Shown: positions 7,009 through 14,056 of the stretch, piece after piece
Numbering within the stretch: position 1 is the first letter of the stretch
Layout of the letters: the number at the start of each line of letters is the position of its first letter
Assembly: GCA_964642855.1 (NCBI GenBank)
Contig: CAZXSK010000057.1
Span: forward strand, 1-26,636
Direction of reading: 5' to 3'
DNA: 26,636 nt
Source of the DNA: CAZXSK01 sp964642855
GTDB taxonomy: Bacteria > Planctomycetota > Phycisphaerae > SM23-33
Position numbers and translations under genes: made by a program
Notes under the pieces: model-generated
Seen by the model: the letters and a program-made list of their open reading frames with translations, nothing else
Databases searched by the model: none
What the model was told of the DNA's origin: nothing

Positions 7009-8001
7009 ATGAACGATTTCCAGGATCAGATCGACGCGTTCGCCGAAGACTGGCAGCGGATTACCGACCAGGTCGCCCGCGTGATCGTAGGCCAGACCGA
7101 CGTGGTCGAACAGGTGCTCACGTGCCTGCTCGCCGGAGGCCACGCGCTGCTGGAGGGCGTGCCCGGGTTGGGCAAGACGCTGCTGGTCCGCACCCTCGCC
7201 GACGCGCTGGACCTGTCGTTCGCGCGGATCCAGTTCACCCCCGACCTCATGCCGGCCGACATCACGGGCACCAACATCGTCGTCAGCGACAACGGCGGCA
7301 AGGCGTTCCGCTTCGCCGAGGGGCCGATCTTCGCGAACCTCGTGCTGGCCGACGAAATCAACCGCGCCACGCCCAAGACCCAGTCAGCCGTCCTGGAAGC
7401 CATGCAGGAGCAGACGGTTTCCGTCTCGCGGACGACCCACGAGCTGCCCCAGCCGTTCATGGTCCTCGCCACGCAGAACCCGCTGGAGATGGAGGGCACC
7501 TACCCCCTGCCCGAAGCCCAGCTCGACCGGTTCCTGCTGAAGGTGCTCATCACCACCCCGTCGGCCGAGCAGCTCGCGACGATTCTCGACCGCACGACCG
7601 GCGCGGAGACCCCGGCTGCGGATAAGGTAGCCGCCGCCGACGCGATCGGGCGGATGCGCAACACCGTGCTGGCCGTCGAGGCGCCCGGGCACATCCGCAG
7701 GCTGGTCGCCGACCTGGTGCTGGCGACCCACCCCGAAAACGACACCGCGCCCGCGCTGGTGCGTCGGGCGGTGCGGTATGGCTCGTCGCCGCGCGGCGGG
7801 CAGGCGATCCTCCTGGCGGCCAAGGTCCGGGCGCTGCGTGCGGGACGCGCGAACGTCTCAGCCGGCGACGTGAAGCAGGCAGTCGCTCCTGCGCTGCGAC
7901 ACCGGCTGATCCTGTCGTTCGAAGGCCAGGCCGACGGCGTCTTGCCCGACGAGATTCTCGGGGAAGTGGTCGCCTCGATGCCGGACGGCCCGGCCAGGTA
8001 A
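7009..8001 (+). CDS. MoxR-family AAA+ ATPase
   Basis: 330 aa from ATG 7009 (MNDFQDQIDAF). An in-frame ATG at 6991 overlaps the -10 box and is unlikely. Walker A is GVPGLGKT (50-57), Walker B LADEINRA (113-120), sensor 1 ATQNPLEMEGTYPLPEAQLDRF (154-175), followed by the AAA lid with SPRGGQA. MoxR ATPases act as chaperones that mature or activate partner enzymes, usually with DUF58 and VWA-domain proteins encoded next to them. Here the only neighbour is a TPR membrane protein 13 bp downstream, so the partner is either that protein or encoded elsewhere. Confidence 0.93.
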   Translation: MNDFQDQIDAFAEDWQRITDQVARVIVGQTDVVEQVLTCLLAGGHALLEGVPGLGKTLLVRTLADALDLSFARIQFTPDLMPADITGTNIVVSDNGGKAFRFAEGPIFANLVLADEINRATPKTQSAVLEAMQEQTVSVSRTTHELPQPFMVLATQNPLEMEGTYPLPEAQLDRFLLKVLITTPSAEQLATILDRTTGAETPAADKVAAADAIGRMRNTVLAVEAPGHIRRLVADLVLATHPENDTAPALVRRAVRYGSSPRGGQAILLAAKVRALRAGRANVSAGDVKQAVAPALRHRLILSFEGQADGVLPDEILGEVVASMPDGPAR

Positions 8002-8014
8002 CCCCAGGCACGCC

Positions 8015-8917
8015 ATGGAAGAGTGGGAGATCAGGCAACTCGCCTCGCAGGCAGCCGAGGCGCTCCGCCAGGGGCGCATCGACGAAGGGCTGGAGGTCAC
8101 CCGCCGGCTGGTGCTCGCCCAGCCCGCCAATCCGGTGTATCGCTGCTGGCGCGTGCATGTTCTGATCGCCCAGCGGAAGTTCCGCCAGGCCATGGCCGAG
8201 GCACGCACGGCGGTGGAACTGGGCCCGGGCATGTACCAGACGCACCTGGCGATGGCGTGCGTCGCGACCGCGATGGGCAGGAACAACGCCGCCCAGGACG
8301 CCTTCGAGAAGGCCTTGGCGATTTCCGACAACGACCCGTACCTGCTGTCGGAGTACGCGCACTTCATGGCCGGTCGGCGGGCGCCGAAGGTGGCCGAGAA
8401 GGCCGCCCGACGCGTCCTGCAGACCGACCCGAACAGTGCCGACGGCCACGCCGCGCTGGGACTCGCGCTGTTTCGCCAGAACCGCTACGACGAGGCGGAA
8501 ACGCAGCTGCGAAAGGCGCTGGACATCGATCCTCGCTGCACGCGCGGGCAGACGTACCTGGCGGCCCTGATGCGCCGGACGGGCAGGCAGTCGCAGGAGA
8601 AGGATCTCTCCCGCGTGCTGCAGGACAACCTCTACGAGGGCGATTTCTCGCAGATGATCGTCGACCGCGATCGCCAGCGCGAGGTCATTGCGGTGCTTTA
8701 CGACCACCCCGTCGTCGAGGAGGCCGACGCGCCAGCCGCGCCGCCCCGACGGAAGCTGGGCGCGGGGCGATGGATCCTCTCTGCAGCGCTTGCGGGCATG
8801 ACAGCCGGGGGCGTGGCGATTACCCTGCTGGCCGAGACGGGCAGCCTGGCGGTGCTGGGCTATACCACAGCCGCCACGGCCGGCGGGTTGTTGATGCTCC
8901 TGCTGCTGGGCAGGTGA
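8015..8917 (+). CDS. TPR protein with two C-terminal membrane segments
   Basis: 300 aa, 13 bp after the MoxR gene and surely co-transcribed. Residues 5-190 are tetratricopeptide helices; the clearest repeats span 74-105 and 143-175 (ALGLALFRQNRYDEAETQLRKALDIDP). Residues 190-250 form a linker with an Ala/Pro/Arg stretch. Two hydrophobic segments (about 253-272 and 277-298) would anchor the C-terminus in the membrane, with the TPR part probably cytoplasmic near MoxR. TPR proteins occur in MoxR/Bat clusters as scaffolds. This specific protein is not otherwise recognised, and its role is inferred from context only. Confidence 0.8.
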   Translation: MEEWEIRQLASQAAEALRQGRIDEGLEVTRRLVLAQPANPVYRCWRVHVLIAQRKFRQAMAEARTAVELGPGMYQTHLAMACVATAMGRNNAAQDAFEKALAISDNDPYLLSEYAHFMAGRRAPKVAEKAARRVLQTDPNSADGHAALGLALFRQNRYDEAETQLRKALDIDPRCTRGQTYLAALMRRTGRQSQEKDLSRVLQDNLYEGDFSQMIVDRDRQREVIAVLYDHPVVEEADAPAAPPRRKLGAGRWILSAALAGMTAGGVAITLLAETGSLAVLGYTTAATAGGLLMLLLLGR

Positions 8918-8993
8918 CCGCCATCGCCAGGTCGGCGGGTGATGCAACCGTTGCGGCCAGGAGAAATTCGTACTTTCGGCGGCCAAATGGTGC

Positions 8994-9022
8994 TTGACCG
9001 ATTCGCCCCCCGCCTCTAGAAT
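8994..9022 (+). promoter_or_regulatory. Strong promoter upstream of tRNA-Gln
   Basis: TTGACC (8994-8999), 17-bp spacer, TAGAAT (9017-9022). This is the best -35/-10 pair in the window. Transcription would start near 9029, about 160 nt before the mature tRNA. Confidence 0.7.
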
Positions 9023-9028
9023 TTTCGG

Positions 9029-9191
9029 TCTTGGTGTGATTCGTCCGCACGGGGCGCCCCCGGTTGGATCGGGGAGCGGGCCGGCACGTCGCAGCCGCCG
9101 GCCTGGGCCTCCGGATGAAACCCCCGCTGCGACATGCTTGTTGACGTCGGTAGCCACACACCGGTGCCGGCGCGTGCCAACGCATCCATCC
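9029..9191 (+). ncRNA. Structured leader or small RNA upstream of tRNA-Gln (candidate)
   Basis: Between the promoter and tRNA-Gln lie about 160 nt with clear base pairing. GTCGCAGC (9088-9095) pairs perfectly with GCTGCGAC (9126-9133), extended by GCA (9084-9086) with TGC (9135-9137) across one mismatch. A second hairpin pairs CCCCG with CGGGG around 9058-9074. No open reading frame with a ribosome site is evident. It could be a processed pre-tRNA leader or a separate small RNA; no known RNA family was recognised. Confidence 0.35.
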
Positions 9192-9263
9192 TACCCGGTG
9201 GTGTAATTGGTAACACAGAAGGTTTTGGTCCTTCCGTTCCAGGTTCGAGTCCTGGCCGGGTAG
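9192..9263 (+). tRNA. tRNA-Gln, anticodon TTG
   Basis: 72 nt fold as a complete cloverleaf. The acceptor TACCCGG pairs with CCGGGTA, the D stem GTGT with ACAC, the anticodon stem GAAGG with CCTTC around the loop TTTTGGT (anticodon TTG, reading CAA), and the T stem CCAGG with CCTGG around TTCGAGT. The weak U1-A72 pair and G73 discriminator are classic identity features for glutaminyl-tRNA. The 3' CCA is not encoded (GCG follows). Transcribed from the promoter at 8994-9022; glmU starts 49 bp downstream. Confidence 0.96.
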
Positions 9264-9271
9264 CGTAAACC

Positions 9272-9295
9272 AGCCCCCTGCGGGGGGCCTATTTT
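9272..9295 (+). terminator. Hairpin with T-tract between tRNA-Gln and glmU
   Basis: GCCCCC and GGGGGC form a tight hairpin with a loop of 3-4 nt, followed by TATTTT (9290-9295). It resembles a Rho-independent terminator with a short T-tract. No separate promoter for glmU is obvious in the remaining 17 bp, so it may be a leaky terminator or attenuator. Confidence 0.6.
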
Positions 9296-9312
9296 GCAGC
9301 ACAGGAGACACG

Positions 9313-10077
9313 ATGTCCGTCTCGGCGATCATTCTGGCAGCTGGCAAGGGTACGCGGATGAAGTCCGACCTGCCCAAGGTCCTCCACGAGGTCTGCGGGC
9401 GCCCGATGGTCGCGTACGTCATGGACGCCTGCCGCGATGCCGGCGCCGAGGAACTGATCCTCGTGATCGGCCACAAGGCCGACCTCGTCCGCCAGACACT
9501 CGATGGCCAGGCCGACGACGTCAGGTGGGTCGAGCAGACCGAGCAGCTCGGCACCGGCCACGCCGTGATGGTCTGCGCCGACGAGCTGGCCGAACTGTCC
9601 GGCGAGGTGCTGGTGCTCGCGGGCGACGGGCCCCTGCTGCGGTCCGAGACGCTCGAGAAGCTCATCGACACCCACCGCCAGCAAGGCGCCTCCTGCACGC
9701 TGGCGACCAGCATCCTGCCTGAGCCCGGGGCGTACGGGCGGATCGTCCGCGACAAGTCGGGACAGCTTTCGGGCATCGTCGAGTACCTCGACGCCACCGA
9801 CGAGCAGCGGGCGATCGACGAAGTCAATGTCTCCCTCTACTGCTTCGACGCCGGCGACCTGCGAAGCGTGCTCGACCGTCTCAGCAACGACAACGCCAAG
9901 GGCGAGTACTACCTCACCGACGCGCTGTCGATCCTGCGCGACGACGGCAAGAAGCTCGCCGCCGTCGCGGCCGTGCCACCGGAAGACACCCTCAGCATCA
10001 ACAACGTCGAGCAGCTCCGGGAAGTCGACCGCATCATGCGCAAGCGGCTGGATGACAGCGACGGAGGCGGGCGATGA
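9313..10077 (+). CDS. glmU: UDP-GlcNAc pyrophosphorylase, GlmU N-terminal domain only
   Basis: 254 aa from ATG 9313, with AGGAG upstream. It has all uridyltransferase motifs of GlmU: LAAGKGTRMKSDLPKVLH (8-25) with the catalytic Arg/Lys, EQLGTGHA (77-84), GDGPLL (104-109, metal Asp105), GAYGRIVR (139-146), VNVSLYCF (171-178), GEYYLTDA (197-204) and a C-terminal INN segment. It would make UDP-GlcNAc from GlcNAc-1-P and UTP for peptidoglycan or LPS. The left-handed beta-helix acetyltransferase domain of bifunctional GlmU (about 450 aa) is absent, and the frame ends cleanly by ATGA overlap with prs, so this is a monofunctional form. Another enzyme must acetylate GlcN-1-P. Confidence 0.88.
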   Translation: MSVSAIILAAGKGTRMKSDLPKVLHEVCGRPMVAYVMDACRDAGAEELILVIGHKADLVRQTLDGQADDVRWVEQTEQLGTGHAVMVCADELAELSGEVLVLAGDGPLLRSETLEKLIDTHRQQGASCTLATSILPEPGAYGRIVRDKSGQLSGIVEYLDATDEQRAIDEVNVSLYCFDAGDLRSVLDRLSNDNAKGEYYLTDALSILRDDGKKLAAVAAVPPEDTLSINNVEQLREVDRIMRKRLDDSDGGGR

Positions 10078-11021
10078 AACTCTTCAGCGGACGCGGCAAC
10101 CCGCTGCTGGCCCAGAAGGTCAGCGACTACCTGGGCATGCCCCTTGCGGCGGTGAAGTATCAGCCCTTCCCGGACGGGGAAGTGCTCGTCAAGATCGAGG
10201 AAGACATCCGCGGCAAGGACGTGTTCATCGTCCAGTCGACGTGTTCGCCGGTCCACGACAACATCATGGAGCTGCTGATCTTCCTGGATTGCGCCCGCCG
10301 TGCCTCGGCCGAGCGGGTCACCACCGTGATTCCGTATTTTGGCTACGCCCGGCAGGACCGCAAAGACGAAGGCCGCGTGCCGATTACCGCCAAGCTGGTA
10401 GCCAACATGCTGATCGCCGCCGGCGCCGACCGCGTGCTGACTGTCGACCTGCACGCCGCGCAGATCCAGGGCTTCTTCGACGTGCCCCTGGACAACCTCT
10501 ACGCCGAGCCGGTCCTCAGCCGCTACTACTCGCAACTGAACCTCGAGGACCTCGTACTGGTCAGCCCGGACGTGGGCAACGTCAAGCGGGCGCGGATCTA
10601 CGCCCACCGCCTCGGCGGGGAATTGGCCATCGTCGACAAGCGCCGCAAAAGCGGCACGGACATCGAGATCGGACGCCTCATCGGCGACGTCAAGGGCAAG
10701 ACCGTTTTGATGATGGACGACATGATCTCCACGGCCGGGACGATCGCCTCGGCTGCGGGATTGTGCAAGGAGCAGGGCGCCCGGCGGATTCTGGTGGGCG
10801 CCACGCACGCGGTGCTGTGCGGCCCGGCGGCCGAGCGCCTTCGAAGCGCCCCGATTGACGAGGTCGTGGTGACCGACACGGTACCGGTACCCCAGGAGAA
10901 GATCGACGCGATCGGGAAGCTGAAGGTGCTTTCGATCTCGGCATTGATCGGCGAGGCGATTCACCGCATCCACAACAACGAGTCCGTCAGCAGCCTGTTT
11001 CTGATGGCGGACAGCAGATAG
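10074..11021 (+). CDS. prs: Ribose-phosphate pyrophosphokinase (PRPP synthase)
   Basis: 315 aa, the usual length. It converts ribose-5-phosphate and ATP to PRPP for nucleotide, His, Trp and NAD synthesis. Motifs: FPDGEVLVKI (32-41), YFGYARQDRK (88-97), DLHAAQIQGFF (125-135, pyrophosphate/ribose site), the flexible-loop region DKRRKSG (188-194), and the PRPP loop MMDDMISTAGT (213-223). The start codon overlaps the glmU stop (ATGA), so translation is coupled. The glmU-prs-rplY-pth order is shared with Bacillus. Confidence 0.97.
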   Translation: MKLFSGRGNPLLAQKVSDYLGMPLAAVKYQPFPDGEVLVKIEEDIRGKDVFIVQSTCSPVHDNIMELLIFLDCARRASAERVTTVIPYFGYARQDRKDEGRVPITAKLVANMLIAAGADRVLTVDLHAAQIQGFFDVPLDNLYAEPVLSRYYSQLNLEDLVLVSPDVGNVKRARIYAHRLGGELAIVDKRRKSGTDIEIGRLIGDVKGKTVLMMDDMISTAGTIASAAGLCKEQGARRILVGATHAVLCGPAAERLRSAPIDEVVVTDTVPVPQEKIDAIGKLKVLSISALIGEAIHRIHNNESVSSLFLMADSR

Positions 11022-11053
11022 CAGCCACAGGCAGAACACGCAACGAGCGACCG

Positions 11054-11068
11054 GGCCCCGACGGGGCC
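11054..11068 (+). promoter_or_regulatory. Short GC hairpin in the rplY leader
   Basis: GGCCCC (11054-11059) and GGGGCC (11063-11068) around a GAC loop, 23 bp before rplY. There is no T-tract, so it is not a classical terminator. It could act in attenuation, L25 autoregulation or RNA processing. Confidence 0.3.
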
Positions 11069-11090
11069 TCAGGCCAGGAGAATCACAAGC

Positions 11091-11756
11091 ATGGCAGAGA
11101 TAGCAAAGCTGAAGATCAGCAAGCGGGACGGACGGGGCACGCGTGAGGCCCGGCGCCTCCGCAAACAGGGACTGACGCCGGGCATCCTCTACGGCCACGG
11201 CGAGGAGAACCTCGCGTTCCAGACGTCTTCGCACGACGTGGAGCTGGCGATCCAGCACGGCGAGCGCGTGCTTGACCTGGACATCGAGGGCAAGAGCGAG
11301 AACGCCCTGATCAAGGACGTACAGTACGACACGTACGGGATGGAGATCCTGCACGTGGACCTGACGCGTGTGAACCTCAACGAGACCGTCGAGATCGACG
11401 TGCCGATCTCGCTGCTTGGCACGCCCAAGGGCGCCGAGGAAGGCGGCGTACTCCAGCCGATCCTTACCGAACTGACGGTCGAGTGCATGGTCCGTTCGAT
11501 TCCCGACGAAATCGAGATCCGCGTCAACGACATGGAAATCGGCGACACGCTGACCGTGGCCGATCTGGAGCTTCCCGACGGTGTCAAGGCGATCGACGAA
11601 CCCGAAGCCCCGGTCTGCAGCGTGACGTTCATCACCGAGGAAGAGGTCGAGGAAGAACCGGAAGAGGGACTCGACGTCGCAGCCGAGCCCGAGGTCATCG
11701 GCGAGAAGCCCGAGGAAGACGAAGAGGGCGAAGGCGGAGAAGGAGGCGAGGAGTAA
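11091..11756 (+). CDS. rplY: 50S ribosomal protein L25 (Ctc/TL5 type) with acidic tail
   Basis: 221 aa from ATG 11091, with AGGAGA upstream. Residues 1-92 are the 5S-rRNA-binding L25 domain (KRDGRGTREARRLRKQGLTPGILYG). Residues 93-183 are the TL5/Ctc C-terminal beta domain (LTRVNLNETVEIDVPI, GVLQPILTELTVEC, PDEIEIRVNDMEIGDTLTVADL). Residues 184-221 are an acidic, Gly-containing tail (EEEVEEEPEEG onwards to EEGEGGEGGEE). Third gene of the glmU operon, 69 bp after prs. L25 of the Ctc type is often stress-induced in other bacteria; nothing in this promoterless position shows that here. Confidence 0.95.
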   Translation: MAEIAKLKISKRDGRGTREARRLRKQGLTPGILYGHGEENLAFQTSSHDVELAIQHGERVLDLDIEGKSENALIKDVQYDTYGMEILHVDLTRVNLNETVEIDVPISLLGTPKGAEEGGVLQPILTELTVECMVRSIPDEIEIRVNDMEIGDTLTVADLELPDGVKAIDEPEAPVCSVTFITEEEVEEEPEEGLDVAAEPEVIGEKPEEDEEGEGGEGGEE

Positions 11757-11792
11757 CGCCCTCCCCTCCCCCGGGGCAGATCCCGCAAGCCG

Positions 11793-12401
11793 ATGCCAAG
11801 CGACACGATCCGCAGATACGTGGTGGGCCTGGGCAACCCGGGCAGGCAGTACGCGGGCACGAGGCACAACGTGGGCTTCGCGGTCTGCCGGGTGCTGGCC
11901 GAGCGACACGGGCTTACGTCGGGCGGTTCGAGCCTGAGCGGTCGCGTAACCGACGGCTGGCTGGAAGGCCCCGACGCACGACGGGCGAAGGTGGTCCTCC
12001 TCGAGCCGCACACGTATATGAACCGCTCGGGGCAGGCGGTCCGGCAGATGATGGACTTCTACAAAGCCGGACTCGACGAGCTGCTTGTGGTGATGGACGA
12101 CATGGCGCTTCCGCTGGGCCAGTTGCGATTCCGCCTGCAGGGATCGGCCGGCGGGCACAACGGACTGGACGACATCCTGCGGGCACTGGGCTCGCGGGAC
12201 GTCCCGAGGCTTCGACTCGGGATCGGCCAGCCGCCCGGACGGATGGACCCGGCCGATTACGTGCTCAGCCGGTTCCGGCCGAACGAGCAGGAGATCATTG
12301 AGGTGGCCTGCCAGAAGGCTGCCGACGCCGTAACAGATTGGATGTTTCTCGACCCCCGGGTCGTGATGGAAACGTACAACCGCAAGCCGTCGGAAGAATA
12401 G
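11793..12401 (+). CDS. pth: Peptidyl-tRNA hydrolase
   Basis: 202 aa. It releases peptides from peptidyl-tRNA that has dropped off ribosomes. The N-terminal YVVGLGNPGRQYAGTRHNVGF carries the catalytic His25; EPHTYMNRSG contains Asn77; VVMDDMALPLGQLR contains the Asp that orients the histidine; GGHNGL (120-125) and RLRLGIGQPPG complete the Pth fold. Length is normal for the family. It starts 36 bp after rplY with no clear ribosome site. Position after L25 is the conserved Bacillus-type arrangement. Confidence 0.96.
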   Translation: MPSDTIRRYVVGLGNPGRQYAGTRHNVGFAVCRVLAERHGLTSGGSSLSGRVTDGWLEGPDARRAKVVLLEPHTYMNRSGQAVRQMMDFYKAGLDELLVVMDDMALPLGQLRFRLQGSAGGHNGLDDILRALGSRDVPRLRLGIGQPPGRMDPADYVLSRFRPNEQEIIEVACQKAADAVTDWMFLDPRVVMETYNRKPSEE

Positions 12402-12455
12402 CTCCGGGCGGCGGGCGGACAACGAAGGCAAACAAGGACACAGACAGGTAGGAAC

Positions 12456-13129
12456 ATGAACGGCAAGAACCCCTACGAAGGAATGTTCCTGGTGGACGCC
12501 GGGCAGCCGGACTTCAAGGCCGCCAGCGCCCCGGTGGAAACGGTGCTCCAGCGAGCGGAGGCCGAGGTCGTCGCGATCAAGCCGTGGGAAGAGCGGAGAC
12601 TCGCCTACACGATCAAGGGCAGGCGGCGTGGCCTGTACGTTCTGGCGTACTTCCATGCCGATCCGGACAGGATCACCGACATCGAGCGGGACGTGCAGCT
12701 CAGCGAGGAGATCCTGCGCGTGCTGGTACTGCGTCAGGAAGAACTCACCGAGGAGATGGTCAACGCCGACACCCCGGCAACCGGCGGACGAAAGGTCGAC
12801 GAGGACGACGACCGTCGAGGCCCACGCCGCCGCAGGGATGAAGACGACTCCAGGAGCAAGTCCTCCCGCAAGGACAAGGACGAAGACGACGACTCCAAGG
12901 ACTCGGACAGCGATTCGGACGACGACTCCAAGGACTCGGNNNNNNNNNNNNNNNNNNNNNNNNNNNNNNNNNNNNNNNNNNNNNNNNNNNNNNNNNNNNN
13001 NNNNNNNNNNNNNNNNNNNNNNNNNNNNNNNNNNNNNNNGACGACGACTCCAAGGACTCGGACAGCGATTCGGACGACGACTCCAAGGACTCGGACAGCG
13101 ATTCGGACGACGACTCCGACGACGAGTAA
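12456..13129 (+). CDS. rpsF: 30S ribosomal protein S6 with charged Asp/Ser repeat tail, interrupted by an assembly gap
   Basis: Starts at ATG 12456 after TAGGA. Residues 1-95 are a normal S6 domain (NPYEGMFLVDAG, AIKPWEERRLAYTIKGRRRGLYVLAYFHADPD, EILRVLVLR). From about residue 105 the protein becomes Arg/Asp/Lys-rich and then a repeat of DDDSKDSDSDS (33-bp unit). The 100-N gap throws the downstream part out of frame. If one copy of the duplicated 55 bp plus the N run is removed, the frame is restored exactly to TAA 13127-13129, giving 172 aa or more if further 33-bp units are missing. Normal S6 is about 95-135 aa. S6 pairs with S18 on the 30S platform, and rpsR is two genes away. Confidence 0.9.
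12885..13129 (+). repeat. 33-bp tandem repeat coding the S6 tail
   Basis: Unit of 33 bp (11 codons: Asp3-Ser-Lys-Asp-Ser-Asp-Ser-Asp-Ser). One full copy is at 12885-12917 and a partial one reaches the gap. After the gap, full copies lie at 13040-13072 and 13073-13105, then a truncated end DDDSDDE and the stop. The copies are identical at the DNA level where visible, which is why a 55-bp k-mer could not span them. Confidence 0.9.
12940..13039. other. Assembly gap (100 N) flanked by an identical 55-bp duplication
   Basis: Exactly 100 N. Bases 12885-12939 are identical to 13040-13094 (55 bp). This is the same artefact pattern as the gap at 2328-2427, and again inside an acidic-tail coding repeat. 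True repeat copy number cannot be read from this sequence. Confidence 0.9.
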
Positions 13130-13201
13130 CCCCCGCCGCGACGCCGAGCCCGGCCTGCCGGGCGGGTGGGTGTCCACGGACGACAGCCAAGGGAGCGATC
13201 G

Positions 13202-13693
13202 ATGGCCAGCTACAACAAAGTGATCCTGATGGGCAACCTCACGCGGGACCCGCAGCTTTCGTACCTGCCCAGCCAGACGCCGGTGGTGGAGTTCGGCCTG
13301 GCGGTCAACCGCCGATGGCGCGACCGGGAAGGCAACCAGCGGGAAGACGTGTGCTTCATCGACTGCCGTTGCTTCGGCAAGCAGGCCGAGACGATCAACA
13401 AGTACATGAACAAAGGCCGGGCCATTCTCGTGGAGGGTCGCCTGGACTTCGACACCTGGGAAGGCAAGGATGGCAGCCGGCGGAGCAAGCACCGGGTCTT
13501 CGTCGAGCGGTTCACGTTCGTCGACAGCCAGTCCGGCGGCGGCCCGGGGGGTGGCGGCGGAAACTACCAGCAGCAGCGAGGCCCCTCGCAGGCACAAACT
13601 CAGCCCCGCGGCGATCATTCGCAGGTTCGCCCGGATTACGACGACAACGGCCCGCCCCCGCAGTACGACGAGGGCGAGGACATTCCGTTCTGA
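13202..13693 (+). CDS. ssb: Single-stranded DNA-binding protein
   Basis: 163 aa from ATG 13202, preceded by GGGAG; an upstream in-frame start at 13166 lacks a ribosome site. Residues 1-110 are the OB fold (MASYNKVILMGNLTRDPQ, VVEFGLAVNRRW, EDVCFIDCRCFGKQAETI, GRAILVEGRLDFDTWE, KHRVFVERFTFV). A Gly/Gln-rich linker (about 115-145) leads to the acidic tip EGEDIPF, which recruits partner proteins such as DNA polymerase III chi and RecO-type proteins. It lies between rpsF and rpsR as in many bacteria. Confidence 0.97.
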   Translation: MASYNKVILMGNLTRDPQLSYLPSQTPVVEFGLAVNRRWRDREGNQREDVCFIDCRCFGKQAETINKYMNKGRAILVEGRLDFDTWEGKDGSRRSKHRVFVERFTFVDSQSGGGPGGGGGNYQQQRGPSQAQTQPRGDHSQVRPDYDDNGPPPQYDEGEDIPF

Positions 13694-13759
13694 CTGACGG
13701 TCGGGACGGAGACAGAACCAGGACACGACATCAAACCACGTTTGACGAGGTAAGCATCC

Positions 13760-14020
13760 ATGGCGAGAAAAGGCAAACGACCCACCCGCAGGAAGTCCCG
13801 GCGCAAGTCCCGATTCAGGGAACAGGCCAAGTGCCGCTTCTGCCGCGACAAGGTCTCCGAGGTGGACTACAAGGACCTGCACATTCTGGGCAAGCTGACC
13901 ACCCAGCAGGGCAAGATGTACTCCAGGAAGCGCAGCGGAAACTGCGCTCGTCACCAGCGTTCCTGCATGCGGGCGATCAAGCGGGCCCGGTTCATGGCCC
14001 TGCTGCCCTACGTCGGCTGA
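13760..14020 (+). CDS. rpsR: 30S ribosomal protein S18 with Cys motifs (zinc-type)
   Basis: 86 aa, with GAGG upstream of the ATG. The S18 core is clear (VDYKDLHILGKLTTQQGKM, AIKRARFMALLPYV). C25-R-F-C28 and C62-A-R-H65-Q-R-S-C69 provide a possible four-ligand zinc site, as in the cysteine-bearing (C+) form of S18. A strongly basic N-terminus (residues 1-20) is typical for rRNA contact. S18 partners S6 on the 30S platform. Confidence 0.95.
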   Translation: MARKGKRPTRRKSRRKSRFREQAKCRFCRDKVSEVDYKDLHILGKLTTQQGKMYSRKRSGNCARHQRSCMRAIKRARFMALLPYVG

Positions 14021-14056
14021 CGCCGGCCGGTGCGATAAGGAAGTGAGGATACCAGC

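Noticed and set aside
9313..10077. Truncated (broken) bifunctional glmU
   Set aside because: The stop overlaps the prs start in an ATGA arrangement and no remnant of the acetyltransferase domain follows, so a monofunctional gene is the better reading.
11054..11068. Terminator between prs and rplY
   Set aside because: The hairpin stem is only 6 bp and no T-tract follows; the conserved operon order argues for read-through. Kept only as a possible leader element.
9909..13190. 1093-codon open frame on the minus strand
   Set aside because: Antisense to prs, rplY, pth and rpsF and passes through the N run, where any frame stays open artificially.
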